Source of the DNA: Chloroflexi bacterium 54-19
GTDB lineage: Bacteria; Chloroflexota; Chloroflexia; Chloroheliales; Chloroheliaceae
Length of the DNA: 64,000 nt
Assembly: GCA_001898225.1 (NCBI GenBank)
Contig: MKTJ01000059.1
Location: 52,698-116,697, forward strand
Reading direction: 5' to 3'
The notes beneath the pieces are model-generated. The model did not search any database, had not been told where the DNA came from, and saw only the letters and a program-made list of their open reading frames with translations. The position numbers and the translations under genes were made by a program. Positions 25,013-34,282 of this stretch are shown piece by piece. Position 1 is the stretch's first letter. Each line of letters begins with the position of its first letter.

Positions 25013-25453
25013 ATGATTGACAAATCATTCATCGGGTGGGTATCTCCTCCTTCAACCGTTGAGGTGGAAAAAGGCCGCCTTCGTTTTTTTGCCAAGGCGA
25101 TAGGGGAAACAAACCCTTTGTATACAAATGAAGAGGCGGCCCAGGCGGCGGGTTACCGTTCTTTACCCCTTCCACTCACGTTTTTATTTTGCCTGGAGAT
25201 GGAAAACCCAAGTTCTTTCAAACTCCTGGAAACGCTCAAAGTGAGTCTTGCCCGCATCTTGCACGGTGAGCAGTCTTTTACCTATCACTATCCTGTGTGT
25301 GCTGGCGATTGTGTCACCTTTCAGTCAACGGTTAGCGATATATACAGCAAGAAGGGCGGCGCATTGGAATTTATAGTCCAGGAAACGACCGCCCGGAATC
25401 AGGATGGAGTGCTGGTTGGCGAAATGCGCAACACCATTGTAGTACGAAACTGA
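25013..25453 (+). CDS. FAS1-like/MaoC-type dehydratase, non-catalytic subunit
   Basis: A 146-residue hot-dog-fold protein of the FAS1-like dehydratase N-terminal group (HadA/ChsH1-like). The motif that is G-D-x-N-P-x-H in active MaoC hydratases is degenerate here: G-E-T-N-P-L-Y, with the Asp and His both lost. Such subunits bind acyl-CoA and need an active partner, which is encoded 15 bases downstream. Together they would hydrate an enoyl-CoA. AAGGAAA stands 8 bases before the ATG. Confidence 0.85.
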   Translation: MIDKSFIGWVSPPSTVEVEKGRLRFFAKAIGETNPLYTNEEAAQAAGYRSLPLPLTFLFCLEMENPSSFKLLETLKVSLARILHGEQSFTYHYPVCAGDCVTFQSTVSDIYSKKGGALEFIVQETTARNQDGVLVGEMRNTIVVRN

Positions 25454-25468
25454 TAAGAAGGAGCAAGA

Positions 25469-25897
25469 ATGGCCCCGACACCGTTTGGAACCCTGAAAAT
25501 AGGTGACGACCTACCTGCACTCACTTTCCCGCCAATAACGCGTCAGACCCTGGCCCTCTATGCTGGTGCTTCCGGGGATCACAACCCGATGCATATTGAC
25601 AGCGATTTTGCGAAGCAAGCGGGCATGGAAGATGTGTTTGCTCATGGTATGTTGGGAATGGCATACCTGGGGAGGGCCTTAATAAATTGGGTGCCCCAAA
25701 AAGCTATCCGCCAGTTCAGCGCTCGCTTTGTCGCTATCACCCACCTGGGGGACCAGCTCACCTGCCGTGGTACTGCTGTAGAGGAACTTGAACAGGCTGG
25801 TGAGCAGTATGTTCGCTTGCGACTCAGCGCGACTGACCAGAACGGCGAAATCAAATTGCAAGGAGAGGCCATCGTCTTGCGCTCATATTTAATGTAA
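25469..25897 (+). CDS. MaoC-family hydratase, catalytic subunit
   Basis: A 142-residue hot-dog-fold enoyl-CoA hydratase. The catalytic motif is intact, Y-A-G-A-S-G-D-H-N-P-M-H, followed by F-A-H-G-M-L-G-M-A. It resembles HadB/ChsH2 and pairs with the preceding non-catalytic subunit (15-base gap; GGAG 6 bases before the ATG). It would add water across the double bond made by the acyl-CoA dehydrogenase at the end of the operon. Confidence 0.9.
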   Translation: MAPTPFGTLKIGDDLPALTFPPITRQTLALYAGASGDHNPMHIDSDFAKQAGMEDVFAHGMLGMAYLGRALINWVPQKAIRQFSARFVAITHLGDQLTCRGTAVEELEQAGEQYVRLRLSATDQNGEIKLQGEAIVLRSYLM

Positions 25898-25937
25898 CAC
25901 AATCGAATGTCCCCTTTATTCCCCATGCGGTATTACA

Positions 25938-26012
25938 GGCAAAAACCCCACATTGTTATTTGGTGTTGGAATATGAAGCTGGTCCTGGTGCCAGGAAAGG
26001 CTGGTTTTTGCC
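25938..26012 (+). promoter_or_regulatory. Structured spacer inside the acyl-CoA operon
   Basis: GGCAAAAACC at 25938-25947 pairs perfectly with GGTTTTTGCC at 26003-26012. A small hairpin CCTGG-TG-CCAGG (25984-25995) sits inside, and TTACA/TGTAA flanks extend the fold. The 196-base gap is the widest inside this otherwise tight operon and has no coding content. It may be an attenuating or stabilising RNA element ahead of the SDR gene. Confidence 0.4.
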
Positions 26013-26093
26013 GGAAAGCCGCTGTAAATTTTGAAGAGTATCATAACAGGGTTGGGAAAGTCCCGGTTAAACCAAAGACAAAGGAGAGGAAAG

Positions 26094-26921
26094 ATGTCTA
26101 AATTGGAGGGAAAAGTAGCCCTGGTTTCAGGTTCTGGCCGGGGAATTGGCCGGGCAGTAGCCCTAAAATTGGCTCGTGAAGGCGCACGAATCGTTGTGAA
26201 TGACCTGGATAGTGAACCCGCGCAGGCTGTAGTTGAAGAAATTCGGGCGCTGGGTTCTGAGGCGGTTGCTTGTATTGGAGATGTTGCAGCTCCAGATTTC
26301 GGCACTCGCTTTGTCCAGACGGCCCTCACAAACTTTGGGGGAATTGACATAATCGTGAACAATGCAGGCTATACCTGGGACAATGTGATTCAGAAAATGA
26401 GTGATGAGCAGTTTGAGGCGATGTTCAATGTTCATCTGATGGCCCCTTTTCGTATTTTACGGGCAGCCGCCGAACCGCTCCGGGCTGCTGCGAAAAAAGA
26501 GGCGGCTGAAGGTAAAGAGGTGATTCGGAAAGTTGTCAATATTTCCTCGGTTGCCGGGCTTTATGGCAATTCGGGCCAGGTGAATTATTCCATGGGTAAG
26601 GCAGGCATTGTAGGTTTGACCCGTACCCTGTGCAAAGAATGGGGACGGTACAAAGTAACGGTCAATTGTGTGGCTTTCGGCTATATAAAAACACGTTTAA
26701 CCCAGCCAATCACGACCGAGCAGGCCACGATAGATGTCGCAGGAAGGGACATCCAGGTTGGAATCCAATCCAACCTTATAAAAACTTTTGAGCAGTTGAT
26801 TCCTCTTGGACGGGCCGGGGAACCGGAAGAAGCTGCCGATGCTGTCTACCTGTTCTGTTCTCCTGAGTCCAACTATATCAGTGGGCAGGTGGTTGTGTGT
26901 GGCGGCGGTTTGCTCGTGTAG
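26094..26921 (+). CDS. SDR-family 3-hydroxyacyl-CoA dehydrogenase-like protein
   Basis: A 275-residue SDR. Cofactor motif S-G-S-G-R-G-I-G-R-A, N-N-A-G, catalytic N-I-S-S-V and Y-S-M-G-K, all present. It is longer than FabG owing to an insert near residues 130-150 (A-A-A-K-K-E-A-A-E-G-K-E), as seen in SDRs related to 17-beta-HSD type 4 multifunctional enzymes. In this operon it is the natural candidate for oxidising 3-hydroxyacyl-CoA to 3-oxoacyl-CoA. The ATG at 26094 is preferred, since AAGGAGAGG lies just before it; a frame open further upstream has no ribosome site. Confidence 0.88.
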   Translation: MSKLEGKVALVSGSGRGIGRAVALKLAREGARIVVNDLDSEPAQAVVEEIRALGSEAVACIGDVAAPDFGTRFVQTALTNFGGIDIIVNNAGYTWDNVIQKMSDEQFEAMFNVHLMAPFRILRAAAEPLRAAAKKEAAEGKEVIRKVVNISSVAGLYGNSGQVNYSMGKAGIVGLTRTLCKEWGRYKVTVNCVAFGYIKTRLTQPITTEQATIDVAGRDIQVGIQSNLIKTFEQLIPLGRAGEPEEAADAVYLFCSPESNYISGQVVVCGGGLLV

Positions 26922-26971
26922 TGCCCTATTTGTAAAGTAGTTGAAAGGTACGAGAAGCAGGAGCCATGACT

Positions 26972-28120
26972 ATGAAAAGAACCTTGTTTACTGAAGAACA
27001 TCACCTCTTCCGCGAATCCTTCCAGCACTTCGTTCAGGAAGAAATCGTCCCGCATAACGCTCAATGGGAGAAGGATGGTGTGGTTTCGTATGAATTGTGG
27101 CTTCGGGCAGGCCACCAGGGATTCCTGGGTTTCAATGTTCCTGAATGCTATGGCGGAGCAGGCGTCACCGATTTTAGTTTTAATGCCATCATCGCTGAAG
27201 AACTGGCAAAAGCCGGGACCGTTAGCGCAGGTATGGGAATCAGTCTTCATAATGATATAGTTCTGCCCTATTTCCTGGAGTATGCGAACGAGGAACAAAA
27301 ACAACGCTGGCTTCCAGGAATGTGTTCCGGTGAGTTAATTACCGCTATTGCCATGAGTGAACCGAATACGGGGAGCGACCTGGCTGCTGTCCGTACGACC
27401 GCCGTTCTCCAGGGAGACCATTATCTACTCAACGGGCAAAAGACATTTATCACGAATGGTCTATTAAGCGATGTCGTCATTGTTGTTGCGAAAACCGATC
27501 CAAAACAGAGGCATTCGGGCATCAGCCTTCTGGTAGTGGAAAATGGGATGGATGGTTTCCGAAGAGGCCGTAAGCTCGAAAAGGTCGGATTGAAGGCACA
27601 AGATACAGCCGAGCTTTTCTTTGAGGATGTCAGGGTGCCTCTTGCTAACCTTTTAGGCCAGGAAGGCAAAGGATTTTCCTACCTGGTACGAAAGCTCGCC
27701 CAGGAACGTTTGAGTGTCGCGGTGCAAGCAGTTGCTGCCTGTGAAGCGGCGTTTTTAATAACACTTGAATACTGTAAAGAACGTACGGCCTTTGGTCAAC
27801 CCATTGGAACCTTCCAGCACTCACGCTTTAAGCTGGCAGAGATGAGAACAGAGATTGAGATAGCGCGGGTCTTTGTCGACCGCTGTATTGAGGAGCTAAA
27901 TAAAGGCGACCTGACGGCAGAGACAGCGGCAATGGCAAAATGGTGGACTACTGATCTGCAAAAAAGGGTAATTGACCAGTGTGTCCAACTGCATGGCGGC
28001 TATGGTTACATGCTGGAGTATCCGATTGCTCGTGCGTATCTTGATGCTCGTGCTGCGAGTATCTATGCAGGGACTAACGAGATAATGAAGGAGATTATTG
28101 GGCGTTCCCTGGGAGTTTAG
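26972..28120 (+). CDS. Acyl-CoA dehydrogenase, long-chain type
   Basis: A 382-residue flavoprotein that makes the trans-2-enoyl-CoA. Family motifs are I-A-M-S-E-P-N-T-G-S-D-L, L-N-G-Q-K-T-F-I-T-N-G and Q-L-H-G-G-Y-G-Y. The usual catalytic Glu in Y-E-G-T is replaced: the text is Y-A-G-T-N-E-I-M-K-E-I-I, as in long-chain and isovaleryl enzymes, where the base comes from another helix. The Glu in A-A-C-E-A-A-F is the likely substitute, by inference. Two in-frame ATGs exist (26966, 26972); AGGAG at 26959-26963 sits 8 bases before the second, which is chosen. It is the last gene of the operon. Confidence 0.9.
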   Translation: MKRTLFTEEHHLFRESFQHFVQEEIVPHNAQWEKDGVVSYELWLRAGHQGFLGFNVPECYGGAGVTDFSFNAIIAEELAKAGTVSAGMGISLHNDIVLPYFLEYANEEQKQRWLPGMCSGELITAIAMSEPNTGSDLAAVRTTAVLQGDHYLLNGQKTFITNGLLSDVVIVVAKTDPKQRHSGISLLVVENGMDGFRRGRKLEKVGLKAQDTAELFFEDVRVPLANLLGQEGKGFSYLVRKLAQERLSVAVQAVAACEAAFLITLEYCKERTAFGQPIGTFQHSRFKLAEMRTEIEIARVFVDRCIEELNKGDLTAETAAMAKWWTTDLQKRVIDQCVQLHGGYGYMLEYPIARAYLDARAASIYAGTNEIMKEIIGRSLGV

Positions 28121-28196
28121 AGCATAAATTTCGCATTCTAAACGGTTTTGTCAGAATCGGGCCCGGCCTATATTTTGGGCACCAGTTACAGGACAG

Positions 28197-30893
28197 TTAA
28201 GATTTCTCGGTTATCATTGAAAGCGATAAGTTCAAACCCTTATTATAATAATTATTAAACTCGGCTTCTCCAAGTCGGGACCGGGCTGTTTGAATTTTTT
28301 TCAAATATAGGTCTTTGAAGAGTGGCTCAATTTCCGCCTGAATCAGGTTAAATTGAACGGCACTCCCACCCATTAACCGGGCCGCCGCTTCTAAATAATG
28401 GTTGGGTTCCTGGGAAATATCATCAAGCAAATTTCGTTCAAACTTGGCAACATTTAAGATAGCAAGCAGCGCCAGGTTCTGACCTATCTGATACTTATCG
28501 CCTATTCGGTAGCTAAGCCTCAAACTTTCCAATAGCTTGGTATCGGCATCGGAATACTCACCTTGATAATAAGAGATAGTCGCCAGACCGCGCAGGGTAT
28601 AGGCTATACTACGATATTCAGCCTGCTCCGTATGTAGACGCAAACACTCATAAAAATAAGTTCGGGCCGTTTCATAATCCTGCTCAAGTAACGCCGTACC
28701 TGCCAGGTTATTCAGGCAAGCCCCAATCATGCGTTTGTTACCTTCATCCTGGTAAATCAGCAAACTATGGCGTATCTGATCGTTTGCCTGGGTGTAATTT
28801 CCGAGCGTCTGGTCAAGAATAGCCAGGCTGATTAAAACCCTTCCCAGGTTTCTCTTATCATTTGTCTGGTAGCAGATTTCTTCAGCCTGTACAAGTTTTT
28901 GTCGCGCCAGGGTGTAATCTCCCACCAGAAAAGCAAAACTCCCCTGAAAGTTTAGCGTGTAGGCTTCACCTGACTTTTCGTGCAGGGCGGCAAATTTATG
29001 ATAACCTTCATCTAAAATTCCCTGGGCTTGCCCGAAGTCGCCCAGTCGTCCGGTCATTAATCCGCTTATGCTTAAGGTCCAGGAATATTCCTTTGTGCCA
29101 GTCATTTCGTTCTGGCGAGCGGCGGCCAGGAAATTATTGGCGGTTAATTGTCCTTCAACATAAAACCCCCTGGTATCCCAGTAACTGCCAAGGTTCCGGC
29201 ACAATTTCAACCCGGCCACGATAATCTCGGTCTGCTCACCCGGTGTGGTATCGGTTAGCAGAGAAAGTCCTGTTTCAATTAATGTGCGGATATTGGCATA
29301 TTCAAGGTCAAGCATATTTAACCAGCGATTCTGGTCTGGCCCGTTAATTTGCTCCCTTAGCCTGCCTGTTAACTCCAAATAATAATTAAGTTTAGCCAGG
29401 TAGCACCTGACATATTCACCCTGGAATTTTAACTGTTCAAGGGCGTATTCCCGTATAGTTTCGAGCATTTTAAACCGGCTGGAAGAAGTTAAATTACCGG
29501 TAGACAAGGTGAACCCATAAGTCGGCTCAGCGTGCTGCACCTTGTTAATAAGGCTTTCCTCTAACAAAGCCTCTAACCAGTCCATTGTAACCATTTCATT
29601 AATAGTTGGGTCGCCCAAAACCTCACTCCACACCGCCTGGACTGCTTCCACCGAGAAACTACCCCTGAAAATTCCCAGTATCCGAAAAAGAATTTGCTCC
29701 TCGGGTGTAAGCAGCCGGTAGCTCCAACCTAAGGTATTGCGAAGTGTCTTCTGGCGTTGTGGCAAGCTGATTGACCCGTTGCTTAACAGGTCGAGTTTTT
29801 GCACGGTCAGGCGGTCCAGGAGGGCCGTAAGCGAAAGGAGCCTGGTGCGGGCGGCGGCCAATTCGAGGGCCAGCGGCAAACCATTTAACTGGTGGCATAT
29901 CTTGGCTATCACCCAGACGTTTTCATCGGCCAGGTAGAAGTCAGGGTTGATTGCTCGTATACGCTCGACAAAAAGATGAATTGCGTCATATTTATCGGCG
30001 TTTTCGCGATTTAATTCCTCTCCCGGTCCGGGTAGGGCTAAAGTAGGAACCACAAATTCCTGTTCTCCGTACAGGCGTAAAACAACCCTGGTAGTAACCA
30101 ATATCTTTAGGCCGGTGGCGAATTTTAAAAGTTCCTCGATAAGCCCGTTGGCTCCAGTCAATTGCTCAAAGTTATCCAGTATCAATAAAAGCTGCAGGTC
30201 ACGCAAAAACCCTTTAAGTTCCTGGGTTAGATAGGGTGTTTGACCTTTTTGCCCCAGCGCCTGGTAAATGGCCGCACCAACCCTTACAGAATCGGTTATT
30301 TCGGCCAGGTTTACAAAACAAACTCCATGGAAGAAGTTTGCTTTATAGACACGACCCACCTCAATAGCCAGGCGGGTTTTGCCACTACCTCCTGGACCAA
30401 TAAAACTGAGCAACCGGGTGTTTGGCAGGGTCAAAAGCTGCCCGGCCTGTGCTACAACCGTTTCGCGGCCTATCAGGGTGGTCAATTGGACCGGTAGATT
30501 ATCAAAATGAAAAGTATTACTGAGTGAAGCTTCACCCAGAGAAGTAAGGCCGGACTGTGGTTTTTGCAGCCGGGAATAGGCATTTGATGGTGATTTTGCA
30601 AGTCTTTTGAGTGGGTAACTTTCCCATTCTTCCTGGCTAAAGAAATTAGGTTCAAGGTCGAATTGGTTTAGCAATTCGTCAACCTGAGCCTGGTTGGAGA
30701 TTGCCTGCCAATCGGTCAGGGTTAGTATTATTTTTTTTACTTCAGCGTGGTTTAGCTGGGCAAACCCGATATTGCTCATCTTCCGGCTCAATACCTGCTG
30801 GTGTAAACCAAGTACATCAGCCAGGGCTTTCTGGGTAAAGCCCGCCGACCGCCGGTAATCTCTAACCAAGTCCCGAAATCGTTGATGATTCAT
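28197..30893 (-). CDS. STAND regulator paralogue A: XRE HTH + NB-ARC + TPR
   Basis: An 898-residue protein. An HTH lies at residues 5-45 (F-R-D-L-V-R-D-Y-R-R-S-A-G-F-T-Q-K-A-L-A with the Q-Q-V-L-S-R-K-M-S recognition helix). P-V-Q-L-T-T-L-I-G-R-E opens the ATPase, with P-loop G-P-G-G-S-G-K-T-R near 170, Walker B L-L-L-I-L-D-N-F-E, and G-L-P-L-A-L-E-L-A-A-A-R. The C-terminal 400 residues are TPR-like repeats. It is a close paralogue of the protein at 34919-37645; the two share the HTH almost word for word and flank the eCIS-like gene. Its target and inducer are unknown. Confidence 0.88.
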   Translation of the reverse strand: MNHQRFRDLVRDYRRSAGFTQKALADVLGLHQQVLSRKMSNIGFAQLNHAEVKKIILTLTDWQAISNQAQVDELLNQFDLEPNFFSQEEWESYPLKRLAKSPSNAYSRLQKPQSGLTSLGEASLSNTFHFDNLPVQLTTLIGRETVVAQAGQLLTLPNTRLLSFIGPGGSGKTRLAIEVGRVYKANFFHGVCFVNLAEITDSVRVGAAIYQALGQKGQTPYLTQELKGFLRDLQLLLILDNFEQLTGANGLIEELLKFATGLKILVTTRVVLRLYGEQEFVVPTLALPGPGEELNRENADKYDAIHLFVERIRAINPDFYLADENVWVIAKICHQLNGLPLALELAAARTRLLSLTALLDRLTVQKLDLLSNGSISLPQRQKTLRNTLGWSYRLLTPEEQILFRILGIFRGSFSVEAVQAVWSEVLGDPTINEMVTMDWLEALLEESLINKVQHAEPTYGFTLSTGNLTSSSRFKMLETIREYALEQLKFQGEYVRCYLAKLNYYLELTGRLREQINGPDQNRWLNMLDLEYANIRTLIETGLSLLTDTTPGEQTEIIVAGLKLCRNLGSYWDTRGFYVEGQLTANNFLAAARQNEMTGTKEYSWTLSISGLMTGRLGDFGQAQGILDEGYHKFAALHEKSGEAYTLNFQGSFAFLVGDYTLARQKLVQAEEICYQTNDKRNLGRVLISLAILDQTLGNYTQANDQIRHSLLIYQDEGNKRMIGACLNNLAGTALLEQDYETARTYFYECLRLHTEQAEYRSIAYTLRGLATISYYQGEYSDADTKLLESLRLSYRIGDKYQIGQNLALLAILNVAKFERNLLDDISQEPNHYLEAAARLMGGSAVQFNLIQAEIEPLFKDLYLKKIQTARSRLGEAEFNNYYNKGLNLSLSMITEKS

Positions 30894-31208
30894 ATCTACT
30901 TTTAAAACTTCAATTAATTAAAAATTTTGTGGAAGAAAAAATTATTGCAAACCCGATAAAAAATACTTTTAATATATAAGCTGACACCAAAAGTTTGTGT
31001 CTCTAATATAGTTCAAAAAGGGTCAATAAACAATATCCTGACCGTTGTTTTTGAATAAGTTGAATACCCACATTCTCATATTGATAATGGAGTTTGAAAT
31101 ATAAGGGGAAAAGGGTAAGTTTACATAAATGAGGAACACCGGAATGGTATAACAGAAAATCCGGGTAATTGTCGCCAAAATAAACCAAAATTTTCTTAAT
31201 ACAGGCAT
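30894..31208. other. AT-rich intergenic stretch
   Basis: About 315 AT-rich bases upstream of STAND paralogue A, presumably holding its promoter. No convincing -35/-10 pair, operator palindrome or small gene was seen. Short open frames on the minus strand here lack ribosome sites. Confidence 0.4.
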
Positions 31209-31243
31209 AAAAAAGCCGGGTATAAGTTTCCACCTGTACCCGG
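31209..31243 (-). terminator. Intrinsic terminator after the eCIS-like gene
   Basis: On the minus strand CCGGGTA pairs with TACCCGG (plus-strand positions 31237-31243 and 31216-31222) and is followed by a C and six T. It sits about 25 bases beyond the stop of the large minus-strand gene and should separate it from STAND paralogue A. Confidence 0.85.
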
Positions 31244-31267
31244 TTTTGAAACCTGTGAAATTCGGCG

Positions 31268-34200
31268 CTACGAGGGGGTTCCGGCACTAACAGTTGCGCC
31301 CGCCTGGCTGCCCACGGCCTGTGTGGGGGCAGAATGGGCCCTGGACAAAGCTGTTTCCAGCTCCTTTTGCAACGCAATCCCATCATTCCCTTTGAACAGG
31401 GTGGGGTTTCGCAAAGCCTTGTCGATAGCTGTTTCGTCTTCCGGGGCGAGAGTTGTAAAATTCTCCAGTTTTGACGACAGGTTTCGCCGCAATAGATTTC
31501 GTGACCCTGGATCTTTCGCATCACTACCCGACAGGGATTCCAGAAGGTCCGCAATTGACATCAATTGCAATGGTTTGATAACACGGTTGTCGGAAGGTTT
31601 CTCATTCTTCTGCCGCAGGTGGTCTTCCTTGGATGGAATCTTAGCCAGCAGTTCCAGTTTGCGTTCCGGGGTAAGCTTGGAATGATGTTTTATAGCTTCA
31701 CGCAACCGGGGGACTTCTTTTACAGGGTCTTTAAGTTCGTTACCTGAAGTTTTACCCTTGTAGCCAAGTTCGTTCATTACCTCTGAAATAGCTTTGCCGT
31801 AAGTATTTTTGTAAGTCCTATCCTCCCAGGCTTCTTTGGCATCGAGCTTGAGTTCTTTAGCTTTATCCTTGATATTCTCGATAAAAGTCATTGGCTCATC
31901 TTTCTCCCTTACTTTGGCAAGCATGGTTTTATGAATATGCTCGTCGGGAGAAGAATCGAGGGCCTGCTTGCTAAAGCCGAATTCAGCCATGAGGCTCAAG
32001 GCGTGTTCGTTACCGTCATATTTGGCGCTGATAAGAATTGAACGCAGGGCATAGGTCGCATCGTGAGCCAGTAGTTCCTCGGCAGCCCCTTCCTTTCCAG
32101 CCCCCTTGGCTTTCCGCAAGTCCTGGCGTTTGCGGGCGCGGTTGTCGTCTATTACAAGTTTTGCCAACCTGTTCCCCAGCCGGACGGCCTTGCCCAGGGC
32201 GGTGATACTTAACCCGACCGGCGCGGTAACCCCACCGAGGGTTGTACCGGCCCCGCCTATCAGCAGGCTTGAAGCAACCACGTCAACCGAATCGTGGGCT
32301 ATCAATTGCAAGTCCCGGTCGCGTACCATATTAGCAGAAAGTTCTATTACAACATCGTTCTGTTGCCTGGCCTTTTTTGTCACTTTTTTCGCGGTCAGGG
32401 CGCGGGATGACCGCTCGGCCAGGTCGGTTACCAGGTGAATTATTTTTATCGCCTCGACTGCAATCGTCAGGGCCGGGACCACTTCGGCGGCTATCTGACC
32501 ACCACTACTCATCATAATTACTTCAGCCATCCTGATGGCTTCGCGGGTTGTCTTTAACAGACCGTTAAAGACACCAAATGTGCTATCGAGGAGTTTATCG
32601 CGACCCTGGATGCGCTGGGCAGCGTCCCCTTCCAGCACCTCGTTCATGGCCTGGGCCGCATCCAGGGTTTCGGCGATAGTCACACCCAGGTGGGCAACCC
32701 CGATAATGGCATGTTCGGCTGCAAGTGAGTTATCCTGGGTGGTCTGGTCCCCGGCAACCGCTCCGGCATTGCCAACCCCTTCGGTGATTTTGCCCCCAAC
32801 GTACCTTAAACCCGCTGAACCTCCCTTAAGAGCAAATCCGATATTTTTGTTAAGTAATTCGAGGTCCTTTGAGGTAACATACCGGGCCTCTTCCTCTTCT
32901 TTAGTATCATTAATCTTTATTGCCGGTTTGCCCACTCTTGCCAGCAAGGCAAAGAAGTCTTTGTATTTGTCCTTACCAATATATGCTTCAAGCATCGTGT
33001 TGAAGCCAGGATTACCGGCCATATTCTTGAGGACTTGTTGGTGTTCGCTCTGGTCTTTTACAATGGCCTGTTTGGTGTCCTCGGAGAAGAAGCCGCGTGC
33101 TTCTGCTCCCAACTTATCATCGGTCCCGCCCAGCCATTCTTTCATCGCCGCTTTAAATGCTTTTTCTTTGGCCTTGGCTTTTTTCTTTTCAATTTTTTTC
33201 TCTGCCATCAGGGCTCTGAAATTGTTGAGGGCCATCCGTTCAAACTTGTTTAGATTTTCGGTTTCGATAGCACCCTGGCGACGCTGATCAGAGCGTTTAC
33301 CGCCGTACATCTCCATGAGCAATTTGCCCTGGGCCTTATCAATCTTACGGTCCTCAAAATATTCATTAAGGGTAGAACCTGGAACCGTTGGGTCTTTCGG
33401 GCTGACTTTATTGGCCAGTTTATCGGTCAGAGATGGCCCATACTCTCCGGCGAGCCATTCCTGGAATTTCACTTCTTCTGCCTGGTAAGCCTCTTTCTCT
33501 TTTTTCTTTGCGGCCTTTAAACCCTCCTTTATGGTATTTAGCTTGGCCTCATAGGCCTTCCGCTGTTCCGGGGTCATATTAGCCAGGGTATCACCCAATA
33601 TAGCTTTGGCTTCTTCGGTCAACTTCTCGTCCGAGGTGACAAATCTTGCCATTGCAAGGGCATTTTCTTCCTTGTAGACCTTTTTGGGGGCGAAAACTTT
33701 GTCGTCAGCCCTTTTTTGCTTTATAGCTGTGACCCTGGCGGTTTCATCGGCCAGAATTGCGTCAATCTCACGCACCTTTTTCTCGGCTGCATTCATCCGG
33801 CGAGGCCGGAAAGTTTGGGGAAGGTTGTTAAAGACTGCTTCCGGGTCAGGGTCCTTTTTTTGCCTAGCCTCTTGTTCGGCCAGCAGGGCGTTTGTAAGTT
33901 GAGTATAAAGGTGGGCCTGTTCAGCCAGGGTGTAACCTTTATCCTCTATATTCTCTTTTTCATATGGTTTCTTACCATCGATCTTTTGGCTGGCCTTTTT
34001 GGTTAATCCAGGTAAGCGTTGAACCTGGGCTGAGGTGGCAGGTTGTTTTGACCGAGCAACGCGGTTAGCTTCAATCATGCGGGCAACCGCCTGGTTGCCG
34101 ATGGTCCGTTGCAAAGCCAGGATATTGGATGGAGTGAGTTGGGGTTTATTACTCGATTTCAGGTTAAGAAGGGCGGAAACCGGAGAAAACCCGGAGATTT

Positions 34201-34282
34201 CCCCTGGATTTTCAGCCAGGCTGGTATTTTCCGATTCTGAATTTTTTGAGTCTTTGCTTTCCTTTGATGTGGTCTGTGGCAT
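31268..34282 (-). CDS. Large protein with LQR-GNQAV motif (candidate eCIS-associated cargo)
   Basis: A 1004-residue protein with no recognised enzyme domain. Residues 1-50 are low-complexity and polar. Residues 56-70 read A-L-Q-R-T-I-G-N-Q-A-V-A-R-M-I, a motif common near the start of DUF4157 and other proteins tied to extracellular contractile injection systems, followed by V-Q-R-L at about 87. The HExxH of DUF4157 itself is absent. Residues 90-430 are highly charged helix, rich in Lys and Glu. The centre (about 500-720) has hydrophobic, Gly/Ala-rich helices (S-S-L-L-I-G-G-A-G-T-T-L-G-G-V) that might insert in membranes. The C-terminal third is helical. The ATG at 34282 follows GGAGGAG by 7 bases. 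No injection-system structural genes are in the window. Function is unknown. Confidence 0.75.
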   Translation of the reverse strand: MPQTTSKESKDSKNSESENTSLAENPGEISGFSPVSALLNLKSSNKPQLTPSNILALQRTIGNQAVARMIEANRVARSKQPATSAQVQRLPGLTKKASQKIDGKKPYEKENIEDKGYTLAEQAHLYTQLTNALLAEQEARQKKDPDPEAVFNNLPQTFRPRRMNAAEKKVREIDAILADETARVTAIKQKRADDKVFAPKKVYKEENALAMARFVTSDEKLTEEAKAILGDTLANMTPEQRKAYEAKLNTIKEGLKAAKKKEKEAYQAEEVKFQEWLAGEYGPSLTDKLANKVSPKDPTVPGSTLNEYFEDRKIDKAQGKLLMEMYGGKRSDQRRQGAIETENLNKFERMALNNFRALMAEKKIEKKKAKAKEKAFKAAMKEWLGGTDDKLGAEARGFFSEDTKQAIVKDQSEHQQVLKNMAGNPGFNTMLEAYIGKDKYKDFFALLARVGKPAIKINDTKEEEEARYVTSKDLELLNKNIGFALKGGSAGLRYVGGKITEGVGNAGAVAGDQTTQDNSLAAEHAIIGVAHLGVTIAETLDAAQAMNEVLEGDAAQRIQGRDKLLDSTFGVFNGLLKTTREAIRMAEVIMMSSGGQIAAEVVPALTIAVEAIKIIHLVTDLAERSSRALTAKKVTKKARQQNDVVIELSANMVRDRDLQLIAHDSVDVVASSLLIGGAGTTLGGVTAPVGLSITALGKAVRLGNRLAKLVIDDNRARKRQDLRKAKGAGKEGAAEELLAHDATYALRSILISAKYDGNEHALSLMAEFGFSKQALDSSPDEHIHKTMLAKVREKDEPMTFIENIKDKAKELKLDAKEAWEDRTYKNTYGKAISEVMNELGYKGKTSGNELKDPVKEVPRLREAIKHHSKLTPERKLELLAKIPSKEDHLRQKNEKPSDNRVIKPLQLMSIADLLESLSGSDAKDPGSRNLLRRNLSSKLENFTTLAPEDETAIDKALRNPTLFKGNDGIALQKELETALSRAHSAPTQAVGSQAGATVSAGTPS

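Noticed and set aside
31003..31554. A 183-codon minus-strand frame overlapping the end of the eCIS-like gene
   Set aside because: Its first part is an out-of-frame shadow of the large gene, and it runs through the terminator at 31209-31243.
32535..33287. A 250-codon frame opposite the eCIS-like gene
   Set aside because: It is antisense to a Lys/Glu/Ala-rich coding region, which leaves long open frames on the other strand. No domain and no ribosome site.
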